A DNA stretch of 64,000 nt from Selaginella moellendorffii (lineage: Eukaryota > Streptophyta > Lycopodiopsida > Selaginellales > Selaginellaceae). The stretch lies in the NCBI RefSeq assembly GCF_000143415.4, contig NW_003314287.1:1633514-1697513 (forward strand), read 5' to 3'. The notes beneath the pieces were generated by a model. The model was not told where the DNA came from. It ran no database searches and saw nothing but the letters and a program-made list of their open reading frames with translations. Within the stretch, counting starts at the first letter, position 1, and each line of letters begins with the position of its first letter. Position numbers and translations under genes: made by a program. Below are positions 22,917 through 35,562 of the stretch, in pieces.

Positions 22917-23151
22917 ATTGCAGTTTTTGATCTTTTAACAGTTGTAGATAATGAAATTACATTCTTTGCATAGTATCAAAAAAATTACTTATAGAATCTT
23001 AAAATCTATGAAATTTAGTTCACTATTAATTTATAAATGAAAATGTTTATATTTAAAGTTCTAGATTTTCTTACTATTATAGGTAATTTTGAATAATTAT
23101 TGACTCTGCAGATCATTGATCTAAAACTGTTAAAAGATCAAAAACTACAAT
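22917..23151. mobile_element. Inverted-repeat element, MITE-like (235 bp)
   Basis: The left arm 22917-22943 (attgcagtttttgatctttt, then aacagtt) is the reverse complement of the right arm 23125-23151 with one mismatch in 27 bp. The 181-bp centre is AT-rich and non-coding. This looks like a small non-autonomous DNA transposon. I could not define a target-site duplication, so the family is open. Confidence 0.65.
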
Positions 23152-25106
23152 CCATGCGGGCCCTTATAGGTTTACTTAAAAAATCCAAAAATCATATTTA
23201 AACCAATATAGTTAAAAATCATGAATACTTTTTTATCTTATTTATTCACTAAATTTATTCTATTTTTTAATAATATATATATCTTACTTAATAAATTTAA
23301 ATAAAATAGAAAAAAATTAAAACCCATAATTATATACCACTAACATATTGCATCATACCAACCAAAAGCTTTAAATTAGAGTGATCAAGTAAGGAATATC
23401 AAACTTCTTGTTACCATAATGTATTTTTGCTTATTTAAAGGCTAGAAATATAATTCAAACTAATAGGAATTGTTAAAATATAATCACTGTTCTAGCAGTC
23501 TAGATTAGTCCATCCATGGGGATCACACCCTCAAAAAGTGGGTTTGAAGACCCAAAATACAGGTTTCTCTACAACAGTTGACTTCATTTCTCACCATGTA
23601 AAGGATGTATACCTAGGTTCTCACCTTGTTTTAGTGATTTAACCACCTGCCTAGAGGAACTTAGCTCACTTTCACTCTCCCTCACAAAGAACTTCTAAAG
23701 CCAATTCATATGCTTGAAGTTGTTTTATGTCTAGCAAGAATTTCACAAGCTGCATTGCAAGGGCCTCATCAGGTAAGAGCATTTAGAGATTATGCTCTTG
23801 CCAAGGAACATAACAAACTAAATGATGTGGTTTTTGGATTTCATATGGTTTTTTGTGTGTTAAGTTCAAATTGGTATATAGATATCCATATGGCAAATTT
23901 TGCTATCATTTTAATATATAATTTCAGCAATATGTATAGATTTATATATGTTTTTTAACTCTGACGCACTGATACATGGTTTTTTCACATAATTTGTTAT
24001 AGCCCAGATAATCATATAGATTATAGTTCACTGATACATTATTCTATGTCCAAGCTAGATATTCCATCTATATAATTTTATCTATCCATCTATATAATAC
24101 TTTTTTTTATACATTTTCCTTTATTTGCATAAATCTCAATAATAAAAGCTTAATATAATATCTCTACTATATATAAGCCTATAATAGAAATAATAAAAAT
24201 AATAATTAGTAAAATATATGATGCTTTGATATGAAAGCCCTATGAGCCAGATAGAACTAACATTGGGTGCTGGCCGTGGCCGTAGGATCCTAGCTAACAT
24301 TGGCTGCTGGCTGTGGCTGTGGCTGCAGCCACTGCTGGACATTGCCACTGCCACATGCGCGATGGGGATCTTGGCTGTTATCTCATCCCCCCATTTGGAA
24401 CTATTGGAGGAAGCTTAGCATTTAGGACATTGGCAGTCATCTCTTGCCTCTGTACCACAACATGTTGGAAGCTCAAGGTTGGAAGTATTCACAAACAACA
24501 CTAGCTAGTGCCAGCAGCACTGTCATAGAGGAGCAATCAACCAAGCTCCAGATGTCTTCTTTAGTGCCACCCTGGCCTTCTTCACTGCTACCTTGTCTGT
24601 CCTCAGGGGCGACACATCTGTCGAGTGATTCCTTGCCAACCGGCCAGCGTTGAAAACCAGTAAGATTGTCATTTGGTTTCCATAGAGTTATAGAGTTATA
24701 ATTTAGGTTGATCCATCCATAGTTTGTAAAACTCAGTGAAGACTTATCTCGGACGTGATGATCGGCTGCAGGAGAAACTATTGTCCTTTTGGGAAATATA
24801 CCTACCAGCGCCAGTAGGTCGAAGGAGAATGTGTCCAGGCCCTGTACTGCGCTTTATCTTGTGAGTTCCTGAGTTGATCAAACTCTACTGAGTCCTTCAT
24901 CATGAGTGCCATCATAGCGTTGTGGCTGGAGTCTCATATGAGCGTCGCCGGGAGTGGAATTGAAGATCCTTGGCACTCTGATCTCTTCCTTTCCATGCCG
25001 CCACTGGCCCTGAGAAACTTTTGGCAAGATAATATGTTCACAAGCAATGTTGGCAGGCTTAAAACCAGAAAATGATCTTTTGAACTCCCCAGATTTAAAA
25101 TGTGAT

Positions 25107-25115
25107 AAACCCTAG
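25107..25115 (+). promoter_or_regulatory. Telo-box-like AAACCCTAG directly before the TrpRS start
   Basis: AAACCCTA is the telo-box, a known element of plant promoters and 5' leaders of translation-apparatus genes. Here it abuts the ATG of tryptophanyl-tRNA synthetase. A role in this gene is inference. Confidence 0.55.
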
Positions 25116-26910
25116 ATGTGGAGGATTAGGGCTAGGCAGCTCGCTTGCAGGGCCTTGGAGAAGGAGATGGCGCAGGAGCAAGTGGTGACGCCGTGGGAGG
25201 TGTCGGGCAGCGGAGCTATCGATTATGACAAGCTCATCTCGCAATTTGGATGCGAGAAGCTGGAGCAGCGCCTCATTGACAGGGTCGTCAAGCTCACTGG
25301 CAAAAGAGCACACACGTTTCTTCGTCGCGGCGTCTTCTTTGCTCACAGGTACGTTGTCTAGATTGAAGAGTTGGACAGAGAGCATTTTTCTTCTGCTCCC
25401 AGAGACTTTGAGAAAGTCCTCGATTCTTACGAGAAGGGAGAGAAGTTTTACCTCTATACTGGACGAGGGCCATCGTCAGAAGCTCTTCATCTCGGCCATT
25501 TGATACCATTCATGTTCACAAAGTAGGTGTCGGCATTTTTTTTTTTTTTCCATCGCTTGCTTCTGTAGATATTTGCAGGATGCTTTCAAGGTTCCGCTTG
25601 TCATACAGCTCACAGACGATGAGAAGTGTATGTGGAAGAATCTGAGCGTGGAGGAGACCAAGAGACTTGCACGGGAAAATGCCAAAGACATCATAGCCTG
25701 CGGCTTTGACATAAGCCGGACATTCATTTTCAGTGATTTCCAATATGTCGGTCGGTGAGTCATGTTGCTTCGTTCTAGTTTCGTGGATTGAATCAGCATG
25801 GTGTTTTTCCAGTGGATTCTATGAAAACATGATTACCATCGCCAAGAGTGTGACCTTCAATCAGGTACGAGTCCAGTTTGTCGCTAGTTAAATTTTACTC
25901 AGTAGGAACTTGATGATTCAGGTGAAGGGCATTTTTGGTTTTGATGGCGAGTCTCATATTGGCAAGATTTTCTTCCCAGCTGTTCAGGTACTAAGTCTGC
26001 TCGCGTCTCCTCTCCGCCTAAATCGTACATGTGTACAGGCAGCTCCGTCTTTTCCAACCTCCTTTCCTCATCTATTTGGGACCAAAAGCAAGATCAAATG
26101 CCTCATACCTTGCGCGATTGATCAGGTAAGCTCTTTACTATTCCACTAGTAACTAAGGTTTTTCTTACCGATACAGGACCCATACTTTCGAATGACTCGC
26201 GATGTTGCTCCAAGACTAGGCTACCAAAAGCCTGCCTTGATTGAGTCGAGGTTTTTCCCCGCATTACAGGTGAGTGCTTCTTTTTAAAGCTTATAGCACT
26301 AAGGCGTTCCTCATTTCAGGGAGAGAGTGGCAAAATGTCTGCTAGTGATACGAACTCTGCAATTTACGTGAAGGATACCCAAAAAGAGATCAAGAAAAAG
26401 GTACGAGCAGCGTTAGAGTCTTACGGGTCTGACATGCTTCATAGATCGCGAATTATGCATTATCTGGAGGCGGAGATACGAAGGAGCTACAACGAAAGAA
26501 CGGTGCCAATCTTAAAGTGTGGTGTTTCCGCGTTCTCGATCGGTCTTATATTCTTTATGTTACAGGTCGATATACCATTCAAATACTTGACGTTCTTCTT
26601 GGACGACGACGAGGAGCTCGAGAGAATAAGAGACGCAAGTAATCTCTTTGTTGTTTCAATTTTACTAACATGTTCAGTTTTTACAGGAGTATGGGTCGGG
26701 AAGAATGCTCACTGGAGAGATCAAAAACATACTGAGCGATGTTCTGTGGAAGATGGTTGAGCAGCATCAGCAGGCTCGTTTAGCCGTCACAGAAGAGGTT
26801 TGGAACGTGAAATAGAACACCATGGTTACTAAGTGATGAGGATTGTTATAATGCAGATGGTGGATGCTTTTATGGCTCCAAGAGAAATGCCTTTTATGTT
26901 TGAAAAGTAG
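25116..26910 (+). CDS. Tryptophan--tRNA ligase (cytosolic/eukaryotic type)
   Basis: Class I aminoacyl-tRNA synthetase that charges tRNA-Trp. Twelve small exons join in frame: 25116-25348, 25403-25522, 25569-25754, 25813-25864, 25922-25987, 26039-26125, 26177-26269, 26320-26400, 26445-26516, 26566-26634, 26687-26797, 26857-26910. They give 407 residues. The HIGH-type motif is HLGH (107-110) in [19 protein letters not shown] and the KMSKS-type motif is KMSAS (284-288), both as in eukaryotic cytosolic TrpRS. Exon 9 ([10 protein letters not shown]) and exon 10 ([18 protein letters not shown]) match the C-terminal anticodon-binding part. The intron after exon 10 has a GC donor (GAC|GCAAGT) with a normal AG acceptor. 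The nearby GT would break the frame. A second ATG at codon 18 ([10 protein letters not shown]) is an alternative start. The first 17 residues are basic. Confidence 0.96.
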
Positions 26911-26975
26911 CCCACGGAGCAACAAGCTCTTCAAAGTTTTGGGAGGTAGAGCTGCTCGTCCAATTCCTTTTTCTT

Positions 26976-27384
26976 TCAGAGAATGAAAAGTGCTTCTTTC
27001 GATCTCATGCATTCCTTCTCAAGCAGGCATAAACCAAAAACCATTGTTACGCTGGACCGTAACTTGGGATGGAGTGAACGGGGTAAGCGGTCTTGATTTA
27101 GAAAACGCTCAAGATGGTCACGCATCGCAGCATAAACATGAGTTGCCAGATTGAGATAGTGTCGCATTGGAACGCATTGATGATGGCTGAGCTCTACCTC
27201 GGGCAAAGGATCCATAGCTGGAATTCTTCCACACTGAGAGCTAGGATCATACGAGAGAGACCAAAATCTTCTAGCCATTCTCGCAGGATACACTACTTTC
27301 TTAAGAAAAGTCAGGATTTCCTCCGGATTTTCTCCGTATCGCGCTCGTACAGGAGACGTGGTTGCATGATGTGGCTTTTCCCTC
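26976..27384 (-). CDS. Orphan coding exon of unknown protein (partial)
   Basis: I do not recognise this protein. On the minus strand a frame opens after a TGA near 27405. A possible acceptor (ttttccag, exon start about 27384) precedes it. It reads through RARYGENPEEILTFLKKVVY, PARMARRFWSLSYDPSS, RIPAMDPLPEVELSHHQC, RHYLNLATHVYAAMRDHLER and ends at 26976. The composition looks like a real protein (mixed helical, Arg/His-rich). The frame has no ATG before MARRFW, so upstream exons probably exist, but I could not find them between 27400 and 28800. It converges on TrpRS, with stops 65 bp apart. It could be an eroded gene. Confidence 0.4.
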
Positions 27385-27399
27385 TGACTGGAAAAGTTC

Positions 27400-30300
27400 G
27401 TTGGTCAACAAAAGCTGTCGTGTGACCGGGATATTCGATTCAAGTCACTGGGGATATTCGCACACTCTAGAAAGCTCGCCTTCCTTTTCACGCTCAATCA
27501 TTCAGCGTGGCGATAAGACAAGGGGAGGAATGCAAATAAACTTTGAGCTCACAGCGATGCGATGGCATTGAATTGGATTTTGGTGGATTGGACTCGCATT
27601 GAATTGGATCAACGCTGCTTTGAGTCCCACTTTCGCATCCAATCTCTATGAATGTCTCGGAAGAGCATGGAAGTTAAAATGGTTTTTATTACTTTTCTTC
27701 TCACCAAATAGGTAAGGGATTCTTGGAGCAGTGTCATTTTGATGATGGAAAATGATATGTGAAGAAACAGGGAGCACTTGCGTCAAGTCAGGGTCTATAG
27801 TTTGGATGGGGACACTGGGAAGAAAACAAACATTTAACTATTCTTGAGAATAGGATTAGAGAGAAGAGGCTCTTCCTTTCTCAATCTAGTTCGCTCGGAC
27901 AATGCTGGACAAGAAACAAACAGGGACAAAGTGTTGATCCCAGCGAGAGAGAGCGCTCGTCTTCGTCTTTGAAGGCTTCAAAGCTGGTTTCCTTATACCA
28001 TATAAACTGTTGGATCAATTGGGACAATCCAACCGCCAGCAGCAGCAGTAGCGGTGCATCGAGCAAATCCATGGATTTGGGATGCTTTGACTGCGAATTA
28101 AAACTCGGGGCACATAGCACCATCCTTGTGTCGAGCATGGCCACGACAGATCCGTCTATGCAAGTGATTAAACAAATCACCATCCAGCTTTTCTTGTCCC
28201 ACGGGTGCCTGGTTTCAACACAAAACCATTTTCTTAACTTTCAAAACCAAAAGACACAAAGCTAGTTTTGTTTCGCGTGTGAATCCATGAAACCCAATCC
28301 GTCTCGAGCCAGCGACCGAAGACCCAAGAAATTCTAGAAACCAACGTAACAAAAAGGTGGCGAGCTTAGTTAGATAGAGTGGTCCGTACGGCAGCGCGTG
28401 CCGGGCTAGTTCGTACTGCGACGACGCGGCTTCCCCCGGCGAGCAGACGGGAGTCAGACGTGGCAGAGTATCCCGGAAATCTAGCGCGCGGTAGATACTT
28501 GGCACATGCTCATATGCCGTACAAGCGTACTTGACTGACGGGCTGACGGCCCTTGACGGTTGCACTTGCCGGCGAAAGTAAATCTGGGAGCTGGTAAAAG
28601 GTGACGCTAAAGTAACTCTAGCTTGTCAGTTTGCCCTAGAAAACAAACCATTTACATGCAAAAAAGCGGGGGCGTGCTCCTGTAAACTTCTATAAAAATG
28701 TGGGTGACGTTTGTACTTCGCCATTGTCCCAACATGTGGATTCATTGTTGATGCGAGTACGTCTGCAACCAGAGCTAGATCGATCCATCCATCGATCGAT
28801 TCAAAGAACTTGGAAAGAAGGCTCTAAAAATGCATCACCCGGCCCTTCCAGCCTATAAAGACCTGTACCTTTTGTACTCGCTGGTGAATCGCTAGATCGC
28901 AATATGGGGGGCCTGTTTTGCCGAGTTCTTGGGCAGAGCCTCGTGCTACATCTCACCTCAGGCTTTTGATGGAATGGAAGTATCATGCACTTGGGTGTTT
29001 GTGTTTGAGTTGTGCCACTTTCAAGTCTATACACCATACTTTAGGAGAATCAATGAATTTGTATACTCCCCCTTTACTTCTTTCCCCCCTGGAAACACAC
29101 CCAAGTACTCTCGAGTTGCTGGATCCAAATCCAATTGCCCGGGATTTCAAGGTACTTTCATATAACTTTGCCTTTTTCCCCATGGACCACCTTCTCCTTC
29201 CGCCTTCCTGCGTTGAACTCAAAGCTAAAATATTAATCTCGCTAGAATCTTTGGGAGGAGTGTGGTCACAATTTCAGGCTCCAGTCTATGGAGAGTCATG
29301 AAAATTAGAGGTAATGATGGACACTTCCCCGACCACTTCTCAGACTAGATAGAAGAGCTTCGGCTCATGCAGGCAGCAGAACAGATCACGTACAATGTTG
29401 TGCGCAAACTCGGTGGTGAGCGATCAAGGTTGATAATGATTTTGATTGATCAAGGTTATATTTTAATCTTTCACAACTTGCTTGCTAGGATCGAGTGTGG
29501 GTGTGTGTATATTGTATTCAATGTGGATATCATAATTTCTTATTTGGATTTCACGTGAATGATGGATGGCTCCCTAATGCCATGATTCACAAGCGATCCT
29601 CTTTGACTGGTCTTTCAAGCTCACTTTGTTTACACTATTGCAAAAGCTGGTGTGAGAGAACTTTCGGATTGGTTTCTAGAAAGCAGTTTTCATGGAATTT
29701 AATGTTCAGCAAATGAACTCGCGTCGACCACCGTGTCGAAAAACCCTCTCGGTCTGGTATTTGTTTGTTTGATTAAACAAAAACTAATCAGAAACTATAG
29801 CCGCAGTGGCAACAAGAACAACAAAACAACAGAATAATGGATTTTGTATATAATTGGTGAATGATATACACAAAATTCCAATCGCCCACGACTCATATAT
29901 GCCGTAATAAGGTTAGAAAAAACAGCTTTGGAATGCTTTGACAATAAAAATCTTTCTTGAGGCTCATGCTGTTGCCGGGACGACAAGCTTTGATGTGCCA
30001 TGTCCTGTTATTGAATTCAAACATATTATTCTTCACCGCCCTCGATTAATCAGCTCGGGAATTCTGTCCGCCATGAGCCCTACATGCAGTCATAAATTAT
30101 GGCCTGGCCTGGTTGTTAACTTAAGAACATTCATATAAGAACATGCATGCAACACTTGGTAAATAGAATTTTAACGTGAGACGGGATCCTCGCTGCACTC
30201 AAAGTTCTTGACATCATCCAAAAGGCTGTTCTCCTTGGAAGTCCCGATGGATCAAAGGTGTATATGCGGATTGCCGGGTGGCCAGATCCGATCTAGAAGA

Positions 30301-31263
30301 AATTTTGCAATCCGCGGGCGCGTTAGATTTTGTTGCTGGATTGGCATATTGTTCAATGACCACCCTCGTCTTCTTAATTTCACTTTCAAGCAGCAGCAGG
30401 AACAGCAGCAGTAGAAACTTGGCAGGCAAGGAAGAATTGTTATAATCAGCGAGTCAGCTATTACAACAGGGCAAGAACAAGGACATGAGCTTCTTTAGAT
30501 TATCACCTTTGAAAACATGGGATGGCACGTAATTACATTCACGTGCAAAGAGTGTGGCTTGCGATTCTTGAATCCCTCTCGGTGCTTCTTGTATAAAACA
30601 AGAAAGAGAGCCTCTAGGGCCGACAATCCCTCTTACAGGTAGCAAAACAACCATTTTCATAATCCAAAGCGAGCCAAAGCCGAGTCAATTAGTGCGTGCT
30701 TTTGGCAATATTCATCCGAAAGGTGGCGTGCTTGTCTCTCAAGAACCCTAAACTCCTTTTGTCATGTTGCCGGATGATCAAATGTTTCAATGCAATGTAT
30801 CATGAGTGCGGCATTATTTGATGAATACAGTAGGAGCTACGTATTGGGCCAGGTGGGGCGGGCCACAATCCCCCGACCGGCAGACCCCACCGCTCACGTC
30901 ACCTTCCGGTGCCGGAGCTCCGGTTTCCCGGCCGGGCAGACCCCACTTGGGCAGCTCGGGCAGCTCGGGCAGTCCGGGCAGCCTCTGTGTGCGGTGTGTT
31001 TTTTGTTCTTGAGATCGTTAGCAGCAGCCCTTCTCTGAAAATACGTCTGTCTTTCCCAGCTCTCGCTTTCGCTCATTGTTGCCTTGTTAGATCCTGGTCG
31101 TGTTATAAGAAATTCCATACCGTCTTAAGGCTTATAATATTTTTCCAATTGCGCTCTATATATCTCCTCCTCGCTGGATCCCAAGTTCTAAAGAGTTAGA
31201 GCTTCCAAGGAAAAGAAAGGAAGCTGTAGATAGAGTTCCAGCTGAAGTTTCTGGGGCGTTTGG
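27400..31263. other. Intergenic stretch, no gene supported
   Basis: Composition is intermediate and open frames are short and featureless on both strands. Around 30950-30980 a GGGCAGCTC unit repeats three to four times in a GC-rich patch. The last kilobase should contain the promoter and leader of the AP2-type gene that starts at 31264. Confidence 0.55.
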
Positions 31264-34200
31264 ATGCAGCAGCATCATAATCACCAGATCACTTGCGCTC
31301 CCAGCTTCTCCCAGCAGATGATGCTGCTTCCATCTCCTCACGGTTTCGGAGTGTTGCAGCTGCAGCACAGGAACGAAGGCAAGTTGCATTTCCACAAGGA
31401 TAATGTATCCGGGAATGAATCATCTCTCTTTTAACTTCGCCTTTGCGCGCGAGTGCTTGCTTGTACATTTTGTTCTTGGAATTTTAGTTCTATCCGGTTG
31501 CTGCTATGGTTTTTATCCTGTTCCTCGTTTCTAATGTGCGTTTTGGTGTTGTTTCTCCAGGATCAAGCACAAGCAGCAGCAGCAACTGCTATGACTCTGC
31601 TCTCTCCCTTCTCGGCGGGGGCCCCCCCGCCGCCGCTGGAAATGTACACTACGACATGGCCCAGATGTTCATCCCAGGCCCCACGACCACCACTTCCACC
31701 TCAACCTCAGCCACCAAGCTCGAGGATTTCATCGGCAGCGGCCCGGCTCTGGATCTCAACGACATCCACGGCTCTTCCGCCACAACCGCGGCACTCCCTT
31801 TGTTCACGGGAGGAGCTGCCGCTGCGTCTAGCCACAACAACGTCATCGGTTTTGGCGGCTTGAGCAGCGGCACTCTCGATCACTGTTTCTCCACCAGCAG
31901 TAGCAGCTGCAGCTTGTTCCCGTTTCCGGAGCCGCAGCAGCAGCAGTGTGGCGGCAGCATGTACAACTTCGGTGCCGTTCACAGCAGCCTGCCATCGTTG
32001 CACCACGCTGCTTTCGAGTTCCAGCAACAGCAACAACAAATGCCACAGGCGGGAAACTTTGAAGATCAGAGAATTGAATTGTCACCACCGCCGCCACTGC
32101 CACCGCCGCCGCACTACAGCCACGATCACCACCAGTTTCAGCAGACTCCAGGATCCGTGAACTTTTTCAATCTCAGCAATGCGAGTTCTCTGAGGAGCCC
32201 GTGGGCCGCGGAGCATCAGAGTGACGCCACCAGCCTCTCGCCGCCGGCTACGGCCCTGGAGATGGTTAGCAGCAGAGACTTTTTTCATGGCGACAAGGCT
32301 TCGCTTCCAATGGCCAAGACCATCGACCACTTACGTGAATTCCAGGATGCTGCCCAGCAGCAGCAGCAGACGAGTCGGGCGCACCTGCAAGTCGAGCCAC
32401 TCAACGCGGAGATCCTTGTCGAGTCGGATCAAAGCCTCTACAACGCCCTGCAAATGCCTGGCAGAGGAGCTCCTCACGTCGAGGAAGATCACCATGAACA
32501 AGAGCAGAGTCACGGTGGCGGTGCCAAGAGATCCAAAGAATTGTCTGTCGATCATAGTAATTGCTGCGACGACAACGACCTTGTCCGATCGGATCACGGC
32601 AAACGATCGGCTCCCCCAGGTGATTTGTACGAGCTCTCCTCAAAGAAGTCAGCGGCAGCAGCGGTGGACGCAAGTGGACAGCGTACATCCAAATACCGCG
32701 GAGTTACGAGGTTCGCGTTTTTAAATTGTCTCGCAAGTTTGTTCTAACTTGTCCCTCTTGTTCTTGATTGTTCTTGTTCCAGACATCGCTGGACTCGTCG
32801 TTACGAGGCCCATCTCTGGGACAACAGCTACAAGCAACCGGGGAGAGATCGGAAAGGAAGACAAGGTATTCTTTTCTTTTCATGCTCCTTGGCACTGTTT
32901 TTACCTTCGTAATAATTCCTACTCGCGAGCTAACTCTTTGGCATTTGTGTGGCTTTTGTCTCCGGATGGGATCTTCTGGGTGGAGCTCCTGCAGTGTATC
33001 TAGGTACAGTCTCTAAACTATCCACGCATTGCGTGCGCCCATTAGTTTACGCTTTGTTTTCGCTCTTGCATTATACGAGTTTTTCATTGTCTAGTCGACA
33101 GGCATGCTCTCTTTCGCTCTCGGCTTGGCTTTGTAGGAAATTGTTTCCGCTACTGTAGAGTTTCTGACTTTGTGTCTGGTTCAAACTAGGGAGACTGTAG
33201 CTCTTAGTGTCTTGTGTGTGTGGTGTGCTAGCGTACGATGGCATCTGCAAGCCAGTTTTTTTCTCAAGTGGATTGTTTTGAGCTGTTTATCTAAAAGAAC
33301 GCTTTGGAATTGGCACCAGGTGGTTATGACAGTGAGGAGAATGCAGCCAGGGCATATGATCTAGCAGCTCTCAAGTACTGGGGACCCAACACTATTATCA
33401 ACTTTCCTGTAAGATTTCGTGGGGAGGTCGCCAATGTCGACTGCTCACCAGACCCCTTGACCATCTCCTTGACTAAACTTTTTCTCTTCTTTTCCAGCTT
33501 GGAAACTACACCAAAGAGCTCGAGGAGATGAAGCACAACACAAGGCAAGAGTACGTCGCGGCCATAAGAAGGTTGGCGGGCTTTATACGTCTTGGTTTGT
33601 TTATTGGATGGCTCTCTTTAAGGTTGCGTCGTCTCTATCAGGAAAAGCGATGGCTTCTCTCGAGGGACTTCGGTTTTCCGGGGTGTTACGAGACACCACC
33701 AGCATGGACGATGGCAAGCGCGGATTGGACGTGTGGCTGGTCACAAGGATTTGTACTTGGGGACATTTGGTACGCTGTCCAACAGTAGAGAAAACTTTGA
33801 CATGTAGCTTTTGCTTTACGACCCATCTTTGATGTGATCTCTGGATAGGCACTGAAGAAGAAGCCGCTGAGGCGTATGACCGGGCTGCTATCAAGTACCG
33901 CGGTCTCAAGGCGATCACAAACTTTGAGATAAGTCGCTATATCAAAGTTCCAAAGGAGGACGAGAATGGGAACCAAGTTTTGGAGCAAGGGCTCCAAATG
34001 GTGAAGCAAACTCCCGATTGGCAGAACTTCTTCCAGATTATCTATCAGCCAAACCAGGCTCTCTGGCTCCAGCAGAATCAGCACTATGCAAACAGCCAAG
34101 GTTAGATCTTTCAACATCTGTAGATAAAGTTTCTAAACTTCTTTTTCATTGCAGAAACATCTGACCAGTCCGTGATCACATCAAATCCCAGCGACACCAA

Positions 34201-34414
34201 CGAGTGCTCGGATCGATCGTATAATTACTCTCACTTTCAAGGAGACCATGTTGGAGGAGTCCATAGCATCCACCAAAACAAGGATCAAGTGTTCCAGTTT
34301 TGCTCTCCACAAGCTAGTGAAGCTGCGATTCCATTCCAGCTCCAGAAACCGAGCTATGGAAGCGGCAGCAACAATCAAGTGCCAATCTTCACAGGCTGGA
34401 ACGAACTGAGCTGA
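31264..34414 (+). CDS. AINTEGUMENTA-like/PLETHORA-type AP2 transcription factor
   Basis: DNA-binding regulator of meristem and organ growth with two AP2 domains. Nine exons join in frame: 31264-31378, 31561-32710, 32783-32865, 32995-33003, 33320-33408, 33498-33571, 33642-33769, 33849-34100, 34155-34414. They give 719 residues. AP2 repeat 1 runs from [20 protein letters not shown] to [15 protein letters not shown] and has the ANT-lineage insertion ([14 protein letters not shown]). Repeat 2 runs from [20 protein letters not shown] to [23 protein letters not shown] near residue 85 matches the euANT2 motif. The N-terminal half is rich in Ser, Gln, His and Pro. Exon 4 is only 9 nt and encodes VYL. 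Intron 1 uses a GC donor (GAAG|GCAAGT), the only donor found that keeps the frame. No WLGFSLS motif was seen at the N-terminus. Confidence 0.94.
32995..33003 (+). other. 9-nt microexon of the AP2 gene
   Basis: TGTATCTAG lies between a perfect acceptor (ctcctgcag) and donor (gtacag). Together with flanking bases it completes Val-Tyr-Leu of the first AP2 domain (GRQ-VYL-GGYD). Without it the frame is lost. Microexons at this place are known in plant ANT/AP2 genes. Confidence 0.93.
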
Positions 34415-35562
34415 AAAGAAAAATTTCTCGAGTGAGACTTTCCCTTGTAAAAAGAATTATATATACACCACTAGGTACTTACCGCAATACTTTATCGTAG
34501 CTCTGTGGAGCTACAACAATTTTGGTACATTATAAAACTACTCAAGAGGCAGTATCAATTCAAGCATATAAACAACGAAACAAACGAATAGATTGTGCGT
34601 ACTTGTTTGCGAGAACTTTTCAGGAGCTCAAAGTGCAGCCAATGAACATGCGCCATCGTCCAGGACGGGCGTACGTATAGAATAAAGTAGAAACAAAGTA
34701 TAAATACTTTGAGTCATGCATCTAAGATCGAGATTCTAGAAGTTGCAGCAGCTATATGGTAAAATACTAGAAGGCTATGTGGTAGCAGTGTAGCACAGAG
34801 GTAATCTACTGTAAAGATCACCTTTCTTTTCCCTTTGAAATTCCTTCCCATATATTCCACCACCCCCATGCGCGATCTTGTTAGCAGTACTTCGTAATCC
34901 ACCAAGTTGCCAGGCAGGGGCAAATGCTGCAAAGCAAGTAAGCCATGCCCGAGAGAGCAAAGCAAGAGAACAAAAAAAGATGGAAGGAAGAAAGGTGCGA
35001 GAGAGAGACACGCAAAAACAAGCCCAGAATCCGAGACAACCACCAAACTTCTGGCAAGCAAGTCTGGACTCTGGAGGGCGACTGGCATTCAATGCAAGAG
35101 TGTGTCTACCCCTTCTCTCATCTCTCTTTCTTTTCCTTCCAATCCCTTCAAAGAAATCCTCCTCAACTGCGGGTGGCGAATTTTATAATGGAAACATCAA
35201 TTCCTCAGAGTTAATGAAAGAACACGAGCGCTGAGCTGATGGCAGGCGGACGAGCAAGAATCGTGGCGTGAGCCCCCCGATGTGAAGAAGGATATAAAAA
35301 TAGTATCCACACACGATAAGGAGCTTTAATGGGATGGCTGGTTTTGAAAACTACGGAAGAATGGCGGCTAGCACAGCCAGCAGTAGCGAGAACGAAGACT
35401 CGTCTTGCTTGCTAGCAACGAGAAAACCAAGGAGAAAGACATTGTTGTCTGATATGTTTGGAGTTCACTGCACGGATACAAAGGTGGTGGTGGGTCTCGA
35501 AAGCAAAGATGCCGATAAAATCTTTGGTGGCTGCGGAGAAAGAGTAGCGATCAGAGAAGAAC
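34415..35562. other. Intergenic stretch between AP2 gene and PPR-2
   Basis: No domain-bearing frame. A TATA-like GGATATAAAAATAG at about 35290 lies 44 bp before an ATG (35334). That frame gives about 75 residues (MAGFENYGRMAASTASSSEN...) before it runs antisense into the end of PPR-2. I see no family match and leave it as an uncertain short frame. Confidence 0.5.

Larger units (their letters stand above)
21157..25106. other. AT-rich intergenic block with minor repeats
   Basis: Very AT-rich with no coding frame I can support. It contains a short tandem duplication near 21622-21700, an inverted-repeat element (22917-23151), a GGCTGTGGCTGTGGCTGC-rich patch near 24300, and a region (24360-24660) of more genic composition. 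In that region a frame reading APDVFFSATLAFFTATLSVL and FLANRPALKT is broken by a TGA and ends at a possible splice donor. I read it as a gene fragment of unknown family. Confidence 0.6.

Noticed and set aside
27881-28183. Minus-strand frame with a poly-Leu run near a CAG tract
   Set aside because: The hydrophobic stretch comes from a CAG-type repeat. No homology blocks or splice partners were found.
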